64,000 nucleotides of DNA from Klebsormidium nitens (lineage: Eukaryota; Streptophyta; Klebsormidiophyceae; Klebsormidiales; Klebsormidiaceae): positions 1-64,000 of the forward strand of contig DF237386.1 in assembly GCA_000708835.1 (NCBI GenBank), in the 5' to 3' direction. Positions 1 through 13,322 of this stretch are shown in pieces. Positions within the stretch are counted from its first letter, which is position 1; each line of letters begins with the position of its first letter. The notes under the pieces are model-generated. The model made no database searches. It saw only the letters and a program-made list of their open reading frames with translations, and was not told the origin of the DNA. Made by a program: the position numbers and the translations under genes.

Positions 1-3000
1 AACATTCTCAGATCACACAATGGACCGTAGCAATATAGTTCTAACAACCACGCCAAGCACGTGCTTATACCCCACAACGGAGCTTGATTTTGAGAGTAGA
101 ATCTGACATTCAAACAATTGTCCGGCCTCCGCCGCACCCGAACAGTTGGTGAGAAGAAAGTTTGCTCACCCTTGCTTGTCGTCACAGCCAAGATGGTCGC
201 CGAGCATCGTTGTCGTGTGTCCGTTTGATCCAATCGTGTCTTCTAGAGGAAGGACGGCAGCCTCCTTTTATAAAAGGGTTTGCACAACAAACGGAATGAC
301 AATAGGGAAGGCTTCGAAACCAATCGAAAAAGACCAATCACAGTGTCCTTCTACGGGCCCCTACGTAGGTATACGCAAAGGGCATCAAACATTGAAAGAC
401 GGCATCAAAGTTTGAAAGAGCAGCACAGACCACCCCTGCAAATCTCCTGACGCTGTCCGACCAACTTTGATGGACGCACCACATGATGCAATATTGCACC
501 ATCAATCTTTGGGTCCTATTTGGGTTCTATTTGGGTCCTATTTGGGTCCTATTTCAACTGACATGCAGAGTAGATCGACCAGACTTGTCAGGCTGTTTAA
601 AAGTGGCAGGCCGGCGCGCTGTAGTCCACGAGTTACATGATGATGGAAGCAAGACCAGTTGAAACACATAAAATGGCGCGTCTTACCCATCTAGGCCGGC
701 AGATGGGGCTCAGTGGCAATGCTGTTCTTGTCTTGATTGGATGACATCAGCAGCTACCATCGTTGCCGATTGTTTACTAGGCTGCAGATCGAAACTTTGA
801 ACGGCAGTCCATCTAATGAGTGCATAAAAGCAATACGCAGCCGGCGAGACTACAGGGCCTTTGGAATTTTGGGCTGAAAAGACAGCCATGCCCGCTACCT
901 TTAAAATCATCTCCTTTGAAGTACAGCGCGTGCTTCTGAAGTTTAGACTGAGGCATCCCTGCCACCTGTTGACAAAACTCGAGTGGGGCTCGATGGCTCA
1001 ATGGAGGCTGATTGTGCATTGGTTTGAACGCAGATCAGGACGTTGCCAAAGCCAGATTCTAAGTTCCGTAACGATCGAAGGGTGGCCAAGCCCGCGCGAA
1101 GTTCGTTATTACTTCGGGCCAGTATCAGTACGCAGATAACTCTTGAGGAGCCTGAGTATGCTGGGAGTAATACTAGTTCGGCAAACTGTGGAGAAAACCT
1201 TCAAGAATGGAGTTCAATGGCTTCACTAGGGATGAGCTTCTAAGTTGAGGAATCGACTCCTCAACCAACCGCCCATCACTGCCTCACCGTCCAAAAGACC
1301 GCTAGCTCCACTTTGATCGACGTGCCTGAGTCCGTCTTCTCCTGGCAAAGCAACCATGACTGTATGCCAAGCGATAACGGTGTCTCTCCTGAGACGTGTA
1401 ACACACTGCTACGGCCATGTTGATGAAGTCCGCAAGAAGAAAGACAACATCAAGCAGAAAAAGGGAGCCAAAAAGCAAAGGGCTATCTCCGCCATCGCGT
1501 AAAGGCAACAGCCAGCGCTCGGGAATGCGCAAACAAGTCACGACGTACCGGTTAGTCACCTCGTCTGACAGCCATAACAAAATCCAAAGCTAGTTGAGTG
1601 GCTCATTCTTCTAACGAACCTTGCGTATCGTGTATAGCGCAAAAAAAACTGTGAATTCGCAAAGAAGTGCCAGTGTCCAGAAGCTTCACGGCCGCACACG
1701 GACCACGACGATGACGTCATGCAGAAAAGCTTTTCAGATCCCAGCGCCGGACAAGTTGCGCTTGCAACCTGACGCATTGCTGAACATTGCCCACTGTCTC
1801 ATCCTGCAAGGTTAACCATTGCGAAGTTGTGCACGTACAATGGAAGCAAAGCTACGAACTTTCGGACCTGAGGACCTGCACCCGAAATCGTAGCCACTTT
1901 GACGTGGAAGGAAACAAACCTACCGGTCAAGCAGAGTAGAGACGTTTGGCTGTCGATATACGCAACACGGAGCCACCCGTCCATAATAGGCATGTAATAA
2001 GGCATGCAGTTCAAGCATCAGACAGGTTAGCTAAGAACAGACGGACGTTTGGTCCAACTAACTCGGGCAATACCCTTGCACCGGGAAATCACGTCCAGCC
2101 CGCTTCCTTTGGTCCAGATCGATGTACTGAAGATATGAAGGGATTGTATGGCCGAACCGGTTATATCAGAGGCGAAAAAATTGGCGAAGCTGCCAGCAGA
2201 TCGTGAAAGAGCGGTCAAACTTATATCAGAGATGTGCAGCAGAACAACGTCCAACAAAGCCAGCAGTGATCAGACATGCAAGTAGACAACCAACAGCGCG
2301 CGCAACTTTGCTGAAAAACATACAATTTCGCTCAAATGGCACGTCAGAATTAGGAGCAGAGCAGCTTCGCGCTGGCGCTGTTGAGCCATGCCCTCTTGTC
2401 TTCACTGCCTGATTCTGGCGCCATGAATGCTTAGTACTGCTTCAAACCCAGAAAACCTTGGGGGTCAAACACACCGCGTTCCTGATCCGTCACCGACTGA
2501 AGTGGTCCTCTAACAACACTAAGACGCATGGTAGTAGACATTCGGGGGTAGTATCGGTGCAAACGGCTTAGACCTGTCGACCACGGAGAATCAAGTCTCT
2601 GTCAAAGCGAGACCTTGGGCTTTGGCAGTAAGCCGAGCAAGGACTGACAAATGTTTGCGTCCACTGGCTTCGCACAAATAGGCCAAGCAGTGAGGAACGT
2701 TAAGTAGTACCGCACAACGGTTTCTGCTCATAGTCAATGACAGCGCGCAGCAGAACAGCGGAGGAAAGCACACCGCTCGATTAAGAACGGCCGGCCGTCG
2801 GAGATTCGTTCCCGTTCTTAGACACCGAGAAAGGGAAGCCCTGAAAAGCGATAGGTTCCTGCAGGACCAAGCCTCCTAGAATCCCGGTCTCAGCATGAAA
2901 AAAGGGGTCACACAGCTAGTCCCGATTGGGGCCAGCATATACATCCTGACGCTCGCGAACCGGACAGCCTGTATTGCAACCACAACCAAACCCGACAGTG

Positions 3001-5946
3001 GTTTGAACCAATCATCTCAGCAGGCCCGACCGTCTAGCTCAACAGCAAGCGAGTCGCCGGGCTCAATGTTCGAATACATGGACCCCGTGTTGTGCTAGAT
3101 ACTTCATGTAAAGCCGCGTGCACACCACATCTTCAGTGCAGCTTAACGCACTTTGGTTAGCGGCCCGAAACACATCATCATTGCACGTGTGAAACAGGTG
3201 ACTATAGCCTAGTAGGCACTCCATGCGTGCAACTCCACTGCAAAGCTCTAAGCAACTTGATGCAGTTTGGTAGACGGTCGCCATACCATTCCACATCGAC
3301 GTGATTACCTTGATAGTCGCATACTTATGGCTAGCTTCAGTCAGGCATTTGGTAGCCCGGCGTTGGACTCGTGAGAATCCATGTTGGCCGTCACTTCATG
3401 GCCATCATTAGCCTCATAATTGTGTCGTCCCGACTAGCTACATTATCAGATTGAAACGTTGGGTGACTCCCGTCCAACGCAAGCAAGACACACGGAGAGC
3501 AAGACGCGTGCGGCTGAGTCGATGGATGGAGGGTTAGACCTTAGTGCCTCAATTGCTGCACTAAAGCCTCGAACTTTGATGATCAGCACTTCGACAGCTA
3601 AATACATCCGACTGACCACTTAAAAAATTCACTCACCCCACTTCAGAAGGGACGGGCGTGTTGCGTGGATATTGTGCCGAAGTTCGACCATTAAGCCCGT
3701 GTACAACTGTTCCAGCCGCTCCGCTCAATACCGACGTGCAGACTCACTTTGGGCAGCAACGTGGAAACCTCAGAGACAAGGCCTTGACGGCGCTGAGGGT
3801 CATACATCAACTGTGTGACGCCTTCTTTTAAGAATATCCAATTACTAAGCCCAATTTCGATGGCAAAGCCGTCCAGAAGAGAAGCAACCAACAGGATGTG
3901 AAACATTTCTGGTGCGCTCAGAGCCATTGGTTGTCAGTATGAGGATCGGGCGTTTCGGCGTCAAGGTTGACAATCTCTGGGAACGAAAAGCTCCCCGGGT
4001 TTCGCGGACTATTTCATGGCCACGTGCTTCGACGAAAATAAGCAAACGAGTACCCGTGTCAAAGGCAACACAAATCCTGAGCAGAACTCAGTATTGACTT
4101 CCGAGCCAAAAAGTGGAAAGTCCTTCAGCAATTCGCAGCAGCGGCGTGCGACGGACGAGTCTTCTCTGTTGCATTTCAATCTGTATTGGGTATATATCTA
4201 TTCTTTGCAGAGGCTCTTTCTCATGAGGAGTATGGATCAAAGGTTACAGCCGTTGAATTCAGACCGACTCAGAGCGCTTGTCGCAGTTCACCGACTCTTT
4301 GCCAACCCGCTGCTCACAGAAGTGGCTGAAACGACGAGAGAGGTCGGTTGCTACAGCAGAAATTTAAAACAAGCTTCGCAACTGTCTCGGCAATTTCATT
4401 TCTGCGGAGCTTGGGTCTGGCCTTCACGTCTTGTAAACGAAAGACCCACAGAAAGTGCGAAAAGTACATAGCGTTGAGCTCGCTTCCACAGCAGACCAAC
4501 TTATGCATCTGCTGTGACTGACGTACACGGAATCATTCGAGAAACGTCAGGCGAATTGACGGACACGAAATGATGCAAGAACACACAACCAGGGAGCAGA
4601 ACTAACACATCCGGAGCAACTATCTGATAGACACGCATTCACAGATACTGAGTCCCTCTTCGTTGCTAAGGGCCGACTTGTCAAGAGGTTAGGTCACCAC
4701 AAGTACTGCCTCAGGGCACTAGCAAGAAGTTAGTGTTTCCGGACCAGCAAAGCAAAGGGGGGCTGATCCCGGTAACCCTGTCACCACCCACCCGAGATAA
4801 TGGTGGTGACAGACGTGTAATGAAGGCCACGCAGCTCTGCGTGGCTCTGATAAATCAAAAGACGAAGATTTGCAGATGTGGAAAGGCTGGCATCAAGCGG
4901 AGTAATCCAGGACCTAAGTCATTCAAACTTAGCTGGACCCCGTCTGCTCAACATCACGACCAACCGCGCAGGTTCTAATTGCGAGGACGACACTGCTCCG
5001 AACAATGGACAAAGAAATGGGGCGCACACATTAGGCACTGCAGTAATGGCACAGAATAGAAAGAATCTGTACAACAGACATGAGCATCGATTCGTCCCGA
5101 GGTCTCGCTCAAGTCGGACCGGCTCACGCTCTTCCAGCTATAGACCAGCACAGAACTCACATGCCAAATACACAGGTTTTTCTTTAGCTTCGAAAACATG
5201 ATGTTGACGAAGCTTCGAAACCAGAAGCGCGCCATAAATCTTACCAACACAAAATCGACGACTTTTAAAGCTAGTCCTTCAAAAGATGGAGTCTGCAAGT
5301 GAGCGCGTCAAGATGTTTTTGGATTTTACGGCACTAGAGGCCTGAGAAAACACGCACACGGTGCCGCAGTGCAGATACTCCAGCATAGGGTAGCTACCAT
5401 GGATGAGACTTGGTCTCTCAAACCTTCGGTTCCTCCTTGCTTTCGTGGTAGACTCGCCAGAACTCACAGAATCAGAATTAACAATAAACCGAGACAAGCC
5501 ATGCAGATCGTAGCAGACGATGTGTTGATGCTGCGCCCGTGAAAATATGACGCAGTCGCAACCAAAGGCCCGCATGTTTCACAAGCGAGTGTTTGTTAAA
5601 TCGGAGCTCGGGGGAACCAGATGCCATGAGACCTTTGTCTCTGCATACATGTCGAAAGCTGAAGGCGCTTTCGCCAATGCACATGCACACACCAGAGAAC
5701 TTTTGAAGCCCACTCAAACAACCGTCAATCTCACTGATTGGGCTCAATTGAAAGCATCAACGTACAAGAACAATTTTGGCAGGAAGGTCACTGGATATAT
5801 GTACACTTCTTTCGATCACGCTGTAATCCCACTTTTGTCCCCATCACACATACTAAGGCAGTCGCTAGCTTTTCTGAAGATCTTCCGACTTGACAATGAG
5901 CAATTTTGTTGAAGCTAGTTCCGAACTTTCGACGAACCTAGCCCTT
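1..5946. other. Gene-poor stretch, no gene supported
   Basis: No reading frame here has the length, codon bias and splice-signal continuity seen in the genes further right. The right end probably contains the 3' UTR of the minus-strand cystatin gene. Two minus-strand pieces look faintly exon-like: 3748-3908, open and ending in a good GTGAGT donor, and a short frame that stops at 2431. They cannot be joined into a gene (see findings). An 11-base tandem repeat lies at 511-554. Confidence 0.5.
511..554. repeat. 11-bp tandem repeat, four units
   Basis: Four consecutive copies of gggtcctattt, with one C-to-T change in the second unit. It is a simple minisatellite with no visible link to a gene. 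Confidence 0.9.
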
Positions 5947-8900
5947 TTAGTGCCGCACCTCTTCCGGCTGCCCCGCGTGGGTCAGCGAGAACTTGCCGTC
6001 CTTGGTCCGGTCCACCACCACGGGCACTGTCTCCGTCCGGTTGCCGTGCTGCAGCTCGAGCGTGAGGTGGAACGTCGTCGACTTGGACCCCACCTGGAAA
6101 GAACGAGAGCGGATTCAGTGTTTAGATCCAATGACATACTCCAGCTACCTAGGGTTTCACAGAGATGCACGCAAAGAAAGACGTTTATGTCACCTTCGCC
6201 GCTGGCAATTGATCCTTGCGCCGATCGTCACCTCCGTACTCAATCTCAAGAGCGAGGATATAGTCAAAATCCTCGCTGTTCCAAGTTCAGTAGGTTCTGA
6301 TAATTGGAGTCAAAAAATATTGTTGACCCTCCGAGGCAGAGCAGAACACTATCAACTTCGGCCTTAGCCAACCAAAGTTATGACTTGAATCACAATCTGA
6401 AGAATGCATCCAGTAGACAGCTCATTAATTGTGGCTGAAGCAGCGCGCGTGTCAGTGGAAAGTAGTGTCCTCTTGGGACGGACTGACCGACAAACGAACG
6501 GACGGACCGACAGACTAAGCAGATTTTACAACGGTATCCTCAATCCGGAATGATTCCTATGGGCCCGCCTGACAACGGGTAATCGGATGGACAGCTCCAC
6601 CAATCCGCCACAGCGTACGACGAACTACAAAGTGCGAAAACACAGACAAAGACCTAACGACCCCTCACCTGAGCTTTCGCCTCCTTAACTTTCTTGAGCT
6701 CCGGCTTCACCAACGAGTTGGACCGCGCTTGAAGCTGCTTGATCGCAAACTGTGCCGCATCCTCCACCGCAGGATCTTCCGGATCGACGGTCCGCAGGCC
6801 AGCGTCCGCTGAGCTGGCGCCCCCCAGGTGCGCGCCTAAATCGGATGGAGTTGCATCGGAGTCGCCGTGGCTGGACTTGGGAACCAGCTCGTACTTCTCA
6901 AGCGACCTGCAGAAATTTTATCGAGTTTTAGCAAAGTGATATTCAAGAACGCGCCACTCGCAGAGGTGAGTCACAAAAACTTCATCTGGTGACGTGGTAC
7001 GTTTCGCCTGTCTGAACGTCGGGCCTGAACTGTACATCTCCCTGCAGGAATGCTTACAAACTTGCAAAGCATCCCTCGGCGAAGCTTAGACCTCAACCAC
7101 ATATGATCCGACGGACATTGGTGCCTTTGAATATTCCGCTGTGGCTGGACTTCAGAACGAGCCCGTATGTCTCTGATGTGCTTCAGAAAACATCTCAAGA
7201 ATGGGAATGCCTATAGACTGTGGGAGAGTTCCTGACTTGGACTTGAGCCTAAACTTCCACTTCGATCAAAGCCGCGAATCGCCTTGCATGGAGTCTGCCC
7301 TACTGGTCGTGACATGATTTATGTCTGCCCACAATCCGGACAACAGGGTATTTGTTCCGAAAGGTTCGTGCGTTTGGACGGGCAAAATCTACTGGATTTG
7401 TGAAGGGAAAAGGATGATGTCTGGAGGACTCAAAACGAACACAACAAGCGCAGTATACATAAGCAGCCAGTTAAGAATTCAAGTCGAGGCGTCACTAACT
7501 GGTTTGACTTGTTTCTGGCTCCGATTGGAGCATTGCATCGATGAGGAAATGCATCTCAACTGCTTCTCTGTCATCGCCAGCTGCTTCTAGGTGGACGGCT
7601 CTGACAAGCCCCACTTGCTGGACTGCCTACCATAATGAAGAAGCCAAACAGACACGCAAGGGCAGAGAAATACGAAAGAGGGCAACGTTCAAGCATTGTG
7701 AGGATACGCCACGTTGCAAAACGGATCACGTGGTTCCGCTTCCCATTACCTGTTAAACTGCTAAAGAAGCGTTTACAAAGCACACACCAGTTGCGAACCT
7801 GCTAACGCAGCCGCCTTTTTTCTTTGCCAGTGGAAGAAAGCAGCTCTGCTGCAGAGACACTAGTTGCTGAACTGGAGTACAGGTTCAAATCGGATCGATC
7901 ACACTAGACAACGGGGGTGATTCTGATTGCCAAAAGAGCGCGCTAGAAGCGCTTCTTTTCTTCTTCTTACCCTTTCTACTTTTTCCCCTGGCAGGGAGAA
8001 AGGTGGGCAGTAACCCCCGAGCCAGGGTTCCCCGTGAAACCACACCAGCTCGAGTCCGGGTGCTAGGAAGGCATATGAAAGGAATTCACAAATTGAGGCC
8101 TTCGTTTAGGTGAAAGATCGCTGCATTAGGAGGCATCGGAGGAGCCTGCATTCACCGATGGGAAGATGCCCAATTGACAGCTCTTCATAGCCCGATTTCA
8201 AGACAGCAGCGACGTAGAGAACAACCACGTTGGTGCATGATAGCCAATCCGTTGTATGAATGCTTCACATATGTCAAAACAACCTTGTAGTGTTTGAAAA
8301 CGACTCCTGAGCTTGGTTGATGTCGAACACACAAGAGATCCACCAACTTGCGTGAACCCTTTCCAGTCTCCAGGAAACGAAACGCAGAACCAAGCATCGT
8401 TGCGACTTCAAGCAAAGTCAACAAGTAGGGAGGAAACCCAAAGCAGAGGCCGTTCAAGGATCTCAGGCCGTCCCAAGCGAAGGCGGAATAACGAAAAGTA
8501 GACCACGTTGAGGAAGTCAGAAGGTGAACGTGTGAAGGTGCAGTGCAACAAAGACCGTAAATGGCTAACACATTTCAGGTAGCTGCGCTGGTCGGACAGT
8601 CTGTTTTCTTCTTCTTTCAGCAAGCTCGAGCTGATAGCTCTAGCAAGATAAACGCTCAAAGATGGACATTGGCTGTGAACTAAGACCAACTTCCCAGGCT
8701 GATCAGTGAAACTCCGGCTGCCAACAATTTATCTCCCAGTTCCCCGTCGCAGGCTGGCGCTCCCTTGCTTCCTTTGCTTGTGCTCCTCATATGGCTCCGA
8801 CAAAGGGACCTCCAAAGCAGGTCTGCCGCTGCCACGTTGGCAATATTTTCAGTATTAGGTCTTAAGGGCCTGTCGACGGGGACCCTTTCCTTGTTACCAA

Positions 8901-11495
8901 GAGGCCCATGGCAGCCTCGGCCTAACCGCACTAGTATTCGAGGGCAGTTCAACTCATAATTACCTAGATTGGAATTGGAAGCATGGCCCTTGAGGGTTCA
9001 AACCCCACGTTATGGGGAGGGGCTAGTGTCTGCTTGACCTCGACAAATACAAAGAGATCCCTACAACTAAGCTATCCACCTCAAAGAGACCCCAACAACC
9101 TCACTCACGGCATCAGACCAGAGTTTGAATGCTAAAAGCAATGTCAGGATGGCTGGTCCGTGCAAGGCAGCAGACTCGACAATCAGAAGCGCCGTCTCTT
9201 AACATGAGCAGTCGAAAACAGCCACGTTCAAAGCATAACGGCGTTGATCTTGAGGGAAGACGGTGCCAATGTCCATTGGCACCGGAACTTCATTGGCAGG
9301 AAAGATATCAACAAAATATGTGAAGTAGGTTCGAGCAACCAGCTCTATTTCACAGGAGCTGCAACTTCAACCCACACTTCAACGCCAAGCACTATGTTTC
9401 TTCATTTTAAGACTCTGGGAAAGTTGTTCCATAAACCATCAACAACTTGCAATCGAAAACCGTCAGTGTTGCTGGCATCAGCAGAACCGAGAAATGTTAT
9501 ATCAGATGAAGCACCATCGCCGCAGAACGATAAGTGCCAGCCATAGGAAACACAAACTGCCAGCCAATTTCTGGGTTCTCCTGGAAACCACTTGGACGAC
9601 AAGGGGAGCAAACATGCCACATCAACAGCGCTTTCGCCCAACCATTGCTTGCACTGAAGAAAAAGCGTTGAGGACTCTGTCCGTCCACTTGCTGGACTCC
9701 GTTCGCTTGAAGGAAGAGAGCAGACACTTGTTGTAGAAGGGAAACGGGACATTTACGTTCATCGATGTATCGACAGAGCCGACCAGAAAGGAAGACACCC
9801 ACAGACATTTTCCTGTGCCTTCAAGTGAGAAGAACAGTCGGAAAAACCGATTGGCATCGGAGCAGCCTCAAAAAGTCCTGGAACTGTGTCCCAGTAGTAG
9901 CTCGTCATGGCCAAATGGCTAACAAGATATCCGAATGTTTTTCCAAGCGAGAAGATGCCAGCGCCCAACCAGAAGGTGCATATCAGTAGCGCATACTTCA
10001 ATAAACCATGCGCGCTCTAGGATGGGTTCAAAGCCCAGCTACGACCCCCCCAAAAAAGGAAAGACACGCACATTCAGGCACTCGTTACGCTCGGCTCTTT
10101 TCCTTCGTAAAAACAGTGCCCCTTCTCCAAGGCCCGGGAAAATAGAAACACTGCCCCCCTTCCGATACTCTCGGGACGCAACACACAAACACTATCTTCA
10201 AGAGTAAACTTTGCCAATTACCTGGTTGCATCAGGGCCTGGGGGCTCGTACACCGTTGCCTTGTACTCTGCGGGCCCCACGGGCGTCTTCACCTCCACAG
10301 TCAGCCGCCACATGAGACCGGCCACCACTTGCTTGGTTGCAGAGACAACGCGGACGAACTTCAGGTCGGGCGCATTCTGCACAGAATACGACAATCTCGT
10401 TTCAAGAGGTACAAGGGGCAAAAAACCTTCTAGCTGGACAACTGCGTGCATAGCTACCACTAGCTTGGTTGCAGACAACTCGAGGACGGACGTGAGGTCG
10501 GTGAGTCTGCAGAGGGTACAACAATCTTGTTATCTATAGAAAGACTGCCAAAGTACCTCCTATATCTGGACGACTGCGTGCATGCAATGGAGTTTTGTGG
10601 TGCATTCCTGAAAACGAAAAAACCCCTCGTTCCTTGCAAGGAAGTGGTGAAGCGTCAATCCTCCAAAATCTGGCTGTTACGCTTGAAGAATCCTGGCAGA
10701 ACCAAGTGACTGGTTGCTGGCATCGCTTGTCGATGCCAATGCACAGCATGCCACTTACACTCCTTGAAGTTGGACCGCTGTCACAGTAGAAGATCAATTG
10801 CATTGAGCTCCTGCCGAAGAAGTTGCAGAAAGAAACAATCAAGGACACCTGAACAGCCCAGCTTTTCGTTTCCAAGGAATAGCTTTTCTGTGCCAAAGCT
10901 TACGGAAACTCTTCGGACAACCAGGCAGAATCATCTTTGCAAAATGCTAATATTTCCGTGCCGACAATAAGAAAAGCAAACATACAAAACCAGCGGCTAA
11001 GCCAAGCAGAACTCGCCCTTGCGCTGCGCATGACGCCTTTTAAATCATTCAAACACCAAGAGTCCAGTAGTTTTCACATCTTCTTCTCTAACATTGCACT
11101 GAAAAAGACTTACATTGCAAAAAACCCTCCTGCACGGAGACACAAACCTCTGGCAAGAAAGAAACATGGTCTCTCGTCACCGATGAACAACAGCCTGAAA
11201 AGTTCCTTGCAAATGTAAGGACCATTTAAACACTACTTAAACAGCGCACCTGCTCTTTGGCAATTGTCGAGACCACATACTTCCCAACCTCTTCCGCGTC
11301 AGGATCATTGCTGCCGCCGACATCCACCTGACCCCCCGGCATGGGAACTCTCTGTGCCATTGGACTGCTCTTCCCAGAGTTCCCAACCAAACCAAAGGCT
11401 AGAAGCAGAACAGCCAAACTTCCGACCAGTGCCAAACCTATCAACCCGGAGCACCCTCTGCTGGATGCCGGTCGCTGCGGACCGCCTGCGTGCAT
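5947..11495 (-). CDS. Membrane-anchored tandem cystatin-like protein
   Basis: Predicted cysteine-protease inhibitor of the cystatin family, 261 aa. Exons on the minus strand: 11495-11250, 10376-10222, 6906-6669 and 6093-5947; phases agree throughout and every junction is GT-AG. Residues ~15-37 form a hydrophobic segment (signal anchor or uncleaved signal peptide). Domain 1 follows, with glycines before an AEEVGKYVVSTIAKEQ helix and the protease-blocking loop QVVAG at residues 98-102. The usual second-loop PW pair is absent: the matching stretch reads YEPPGPDATR. Domain 2 (from ~165) keeps a phytocystatin-like helix, AAQFAIKQL, but its QVVAG position has decayed to AQVGS. It may therefore be structural or a legumain-type C-terminal extension; that is inference. 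The gene shares a divergent upstream region with eS7. Exons 2 and 3 have decayed copies of their 5' edges in the preceding introns. Confidence 0.82.
6907..10221 (-). other. 3.3-kb intron of the cystatin gene
   Basis: This intron is unusually long for the window. Apart from a decayed copy of the exon 3 edge near 7100-7190 I see no nested gene. Open frames here, such as 8185-8571 on the minus strand, have no coding character. GGTTCAAA boxes at about 8995 and 10025 resemble tRNA or SINE B boxes, but no tRNA folds around them. Confidence 0.6.
7100..7190 (-). repeat. Decayed copy of cystatin exon 3 5' edge
   Basis: Read on the minus strand this stretch aligns with the acceptor and the first ~80 bases of exon 3, including the shared ctggacttc core. 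Its junction lies at 7180, 274 bases upstream of the true junction (6906), about two of the ~137-base periods seen elsewhere. It contains substitutions and indels and is not usable as an exon. Confidence 0.65.
10425..10540 (-). repeat. Decayed copy of cystatin exon 2 5' edge
   Basis: On the minus strand, a ctgcag acceptor at 10507-10512 is followed by a copy of the start of exon 2. It would read SATKLVVAM where the true exon reads SATKQVVAG. The junction offset is 130 bases. The flanking intron (acaatctcg/acaatcttg, tggacaactgcgtgcat) is also duplicated, so the unit covers intron as well as exon. The copy has lost the inhibitory Gln and Gly. Confidence 0.8.
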
Positions 11496-13322
11496 GACCT
11501 GGAGGGGGGTCTTCTCTGGACCAATTGCGTTCCCTTTGCTGTTCTGACTACTCAGATGCTGAACAACTGTAAAGAGCTAAAGAGCGAATCTTCAATTTTA
11601 CATGGAAGAATTGGAGCTGTGATGCCTTTCCGAAGCAGCCTTTGATCAGCAGTCGCAGCAGCAGTGCATGCTTGATCTCCCTTGCTGTCACACTAGCGCT
11701 TCTACCTGAAGAAGAAGAGAACTGAAGAACAGAGAGCTCTCTGGTCTCTCTTCTCGTCCTCCTGTGCTGCACGCTGTGCTGGATTCTGTGCTGAACATGC
11801 TGCGCGAGCTTGAATGCAAGCTCGCGCAGTTGCAATAGCGTAGTCTGACGTCTACATTCTAGACTGCTCAAAGTGCGCAAGTTGTTGAGCGCTCGCGCGC
11901 GTCAGCTCGATCATCATCGTCCTCCCTCCAGCCGTCTTCTTCCTCTTTCCGGCGACCAGGCAAGCAAGGGGCGGCCGATCGCCAGCAGCGGCAAGCGGTG
12001 CACAGGCGGTCTTCCCTGTGAGGTGAGGAGCATCTTGTCTCCGTGCCATCTGCCCCTCTCGTTGGACGTCAGCTTTTGAGCTGGATTAATGGTTGCTTGG
12101 GGCTCCTTTACTCAGTTGAGGGGCGTCGCTACATTTTGTAGGCAAGAAGTCCTTTTGGTGTTTTGTTGCCAGCGTCTAGGGCTGGGCTCTTAGAGGGGGC
12201 TGCAGGTGCCCTGAAAGCTGCAGAAGTGACTGGAAGCTGGAGTTGAAGTTTGGAAGGGTAGCGTCTAGCCAGTTTGCCGTTTGGTAAAGGTAGTTCCTGC
12301 CAGCGCTCTCGGTCTTTGTGATTGCCCTGGGATCAATCAGGAGTTTTGTATTGCGTCATGACTCTTAGACAGCTTTGGATGGAGGCAGCAATACATACGG
12401 TGGGCCCGTATCCCCGCAGCAAGCCAGTGTTTGCTTGTATTGGGGAACCATACTTCGTGGATTACTTAGCTGTAGAATGCACTGCCAAGGAACACTCATC
12501 GACAATTTGATGGGGTTGCACATACTTTGAAGGAAAGCTTGTAGAAGTGGCAGTGCCTTCATCAAGTAGTTAGCGGACGGAGAGCAGCTGCGACAAGGCT
12601 TCTGAAAGGCCTGTTGAGAGACCACTCCACATCGACTTTGAATCATCAGGCTTAGTGGTAATGGTTATCTGCGGATGCCGCAGTATTGAGGGGCATTTAC
12701 ACCATACTTGGCATGGCAACTGCAAGCCAAGGGCATGGCGATTTGCGACAAGTCTGTAGTTGGCAACTGCGCCTTGGTCTGTTTGCCTTGCATCGGTCAA
12801 GTGAAGTGGCCTTTAATTTCCTCGGCTCATTTGTTGGGTTTGGTTAGTGGGGGCATTGGAACATCCCTGTTGGGACGAATACCGTTACCTCTAGAGCAGA
12901 GACACTGAAGGATTGGGAAGGATGGCTCCAACCTTGAACAGCGACATCTAGCAGCTCCTTAGGTTGTGTCACTGCAGATTGTTGGAAAGCGAGGTGCGAC
13001 AAGCAGCTTTAGTCATAGTTTTCATCAGCCAAACCGAGCGAGCTGCGCAATCTGCAGACGCTGTTCCTCGCTTGGTTCGCAGTCCCTTGTTCAGGGTTGT
13101 CTGTTGACTATGGCGGCGCTCCATTGACACCGCCAATGCAGTGTTCCTGGCTCCAGCAAATGCATCTGGTGAACTCAGCTGTGTGTCCGCCTGGAAATTA
13201 TGATACGGACAGGAATACTTGGATGGACACACGCTTCTGTTATCAAGGACTTTCCTCATTGGGCTTGCCACCAGCAATTGACGGTGCGTTTGTGTGATTC
13301 CTCAGGACGTCTGCCAGCAACC
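11496..13322. promoter_or_regulatory. Divergent promoter and eS7 5' UTR/intron 1
   Basis: The cystatin (-) and eS7 (+) start codons face away from each other across 1.8 kb, so transcription must start in both directions here. Pyrimidine-rich tracts at about 11905-11950 would suit the start of a ribosomal-protein mRNA. A GTGAGG donor near 12020 could join a leader exon to the acceptor at ~13316, just before the eS7 start. Start sites are inferred, not seen. Confidence 0.5.
11800..11829. repeat. 13-bp perfect inverted repeat (hairpin)
   Basis: ctgcgcgagcttg, a 4-base loop aatg, then caagctcgcgcag. The arms are perfect and GC-rich, so they would form a strong stem-loop in either transcript or a cruciform in DNA. 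It lies between the cystatin and eS7 genes, probably in a leader or core promoter. Confidence 0.9.

Noticed and set aside
5547-5912. 121-codon plus-strand open frame
   Set aside because: No domain or codon bias; lies in the likely 3' UTR of the cystatin gene on the other strand.
8985-9005. GGTTCAAACCC box resembling a tRNA T-arm
   Set aside because: No A box at the right distance and no acceptor stem; only 3 of 5 T-stem pairs form.
9903-10050. tRNA-like pair: TGGCCAAATGG followed by GGGTTCAAAGCCC
   Set aside because: The boxes are over 110 bases apart and the putative acceptor arms do not pair. At most a tRNA-derived SINE relic.
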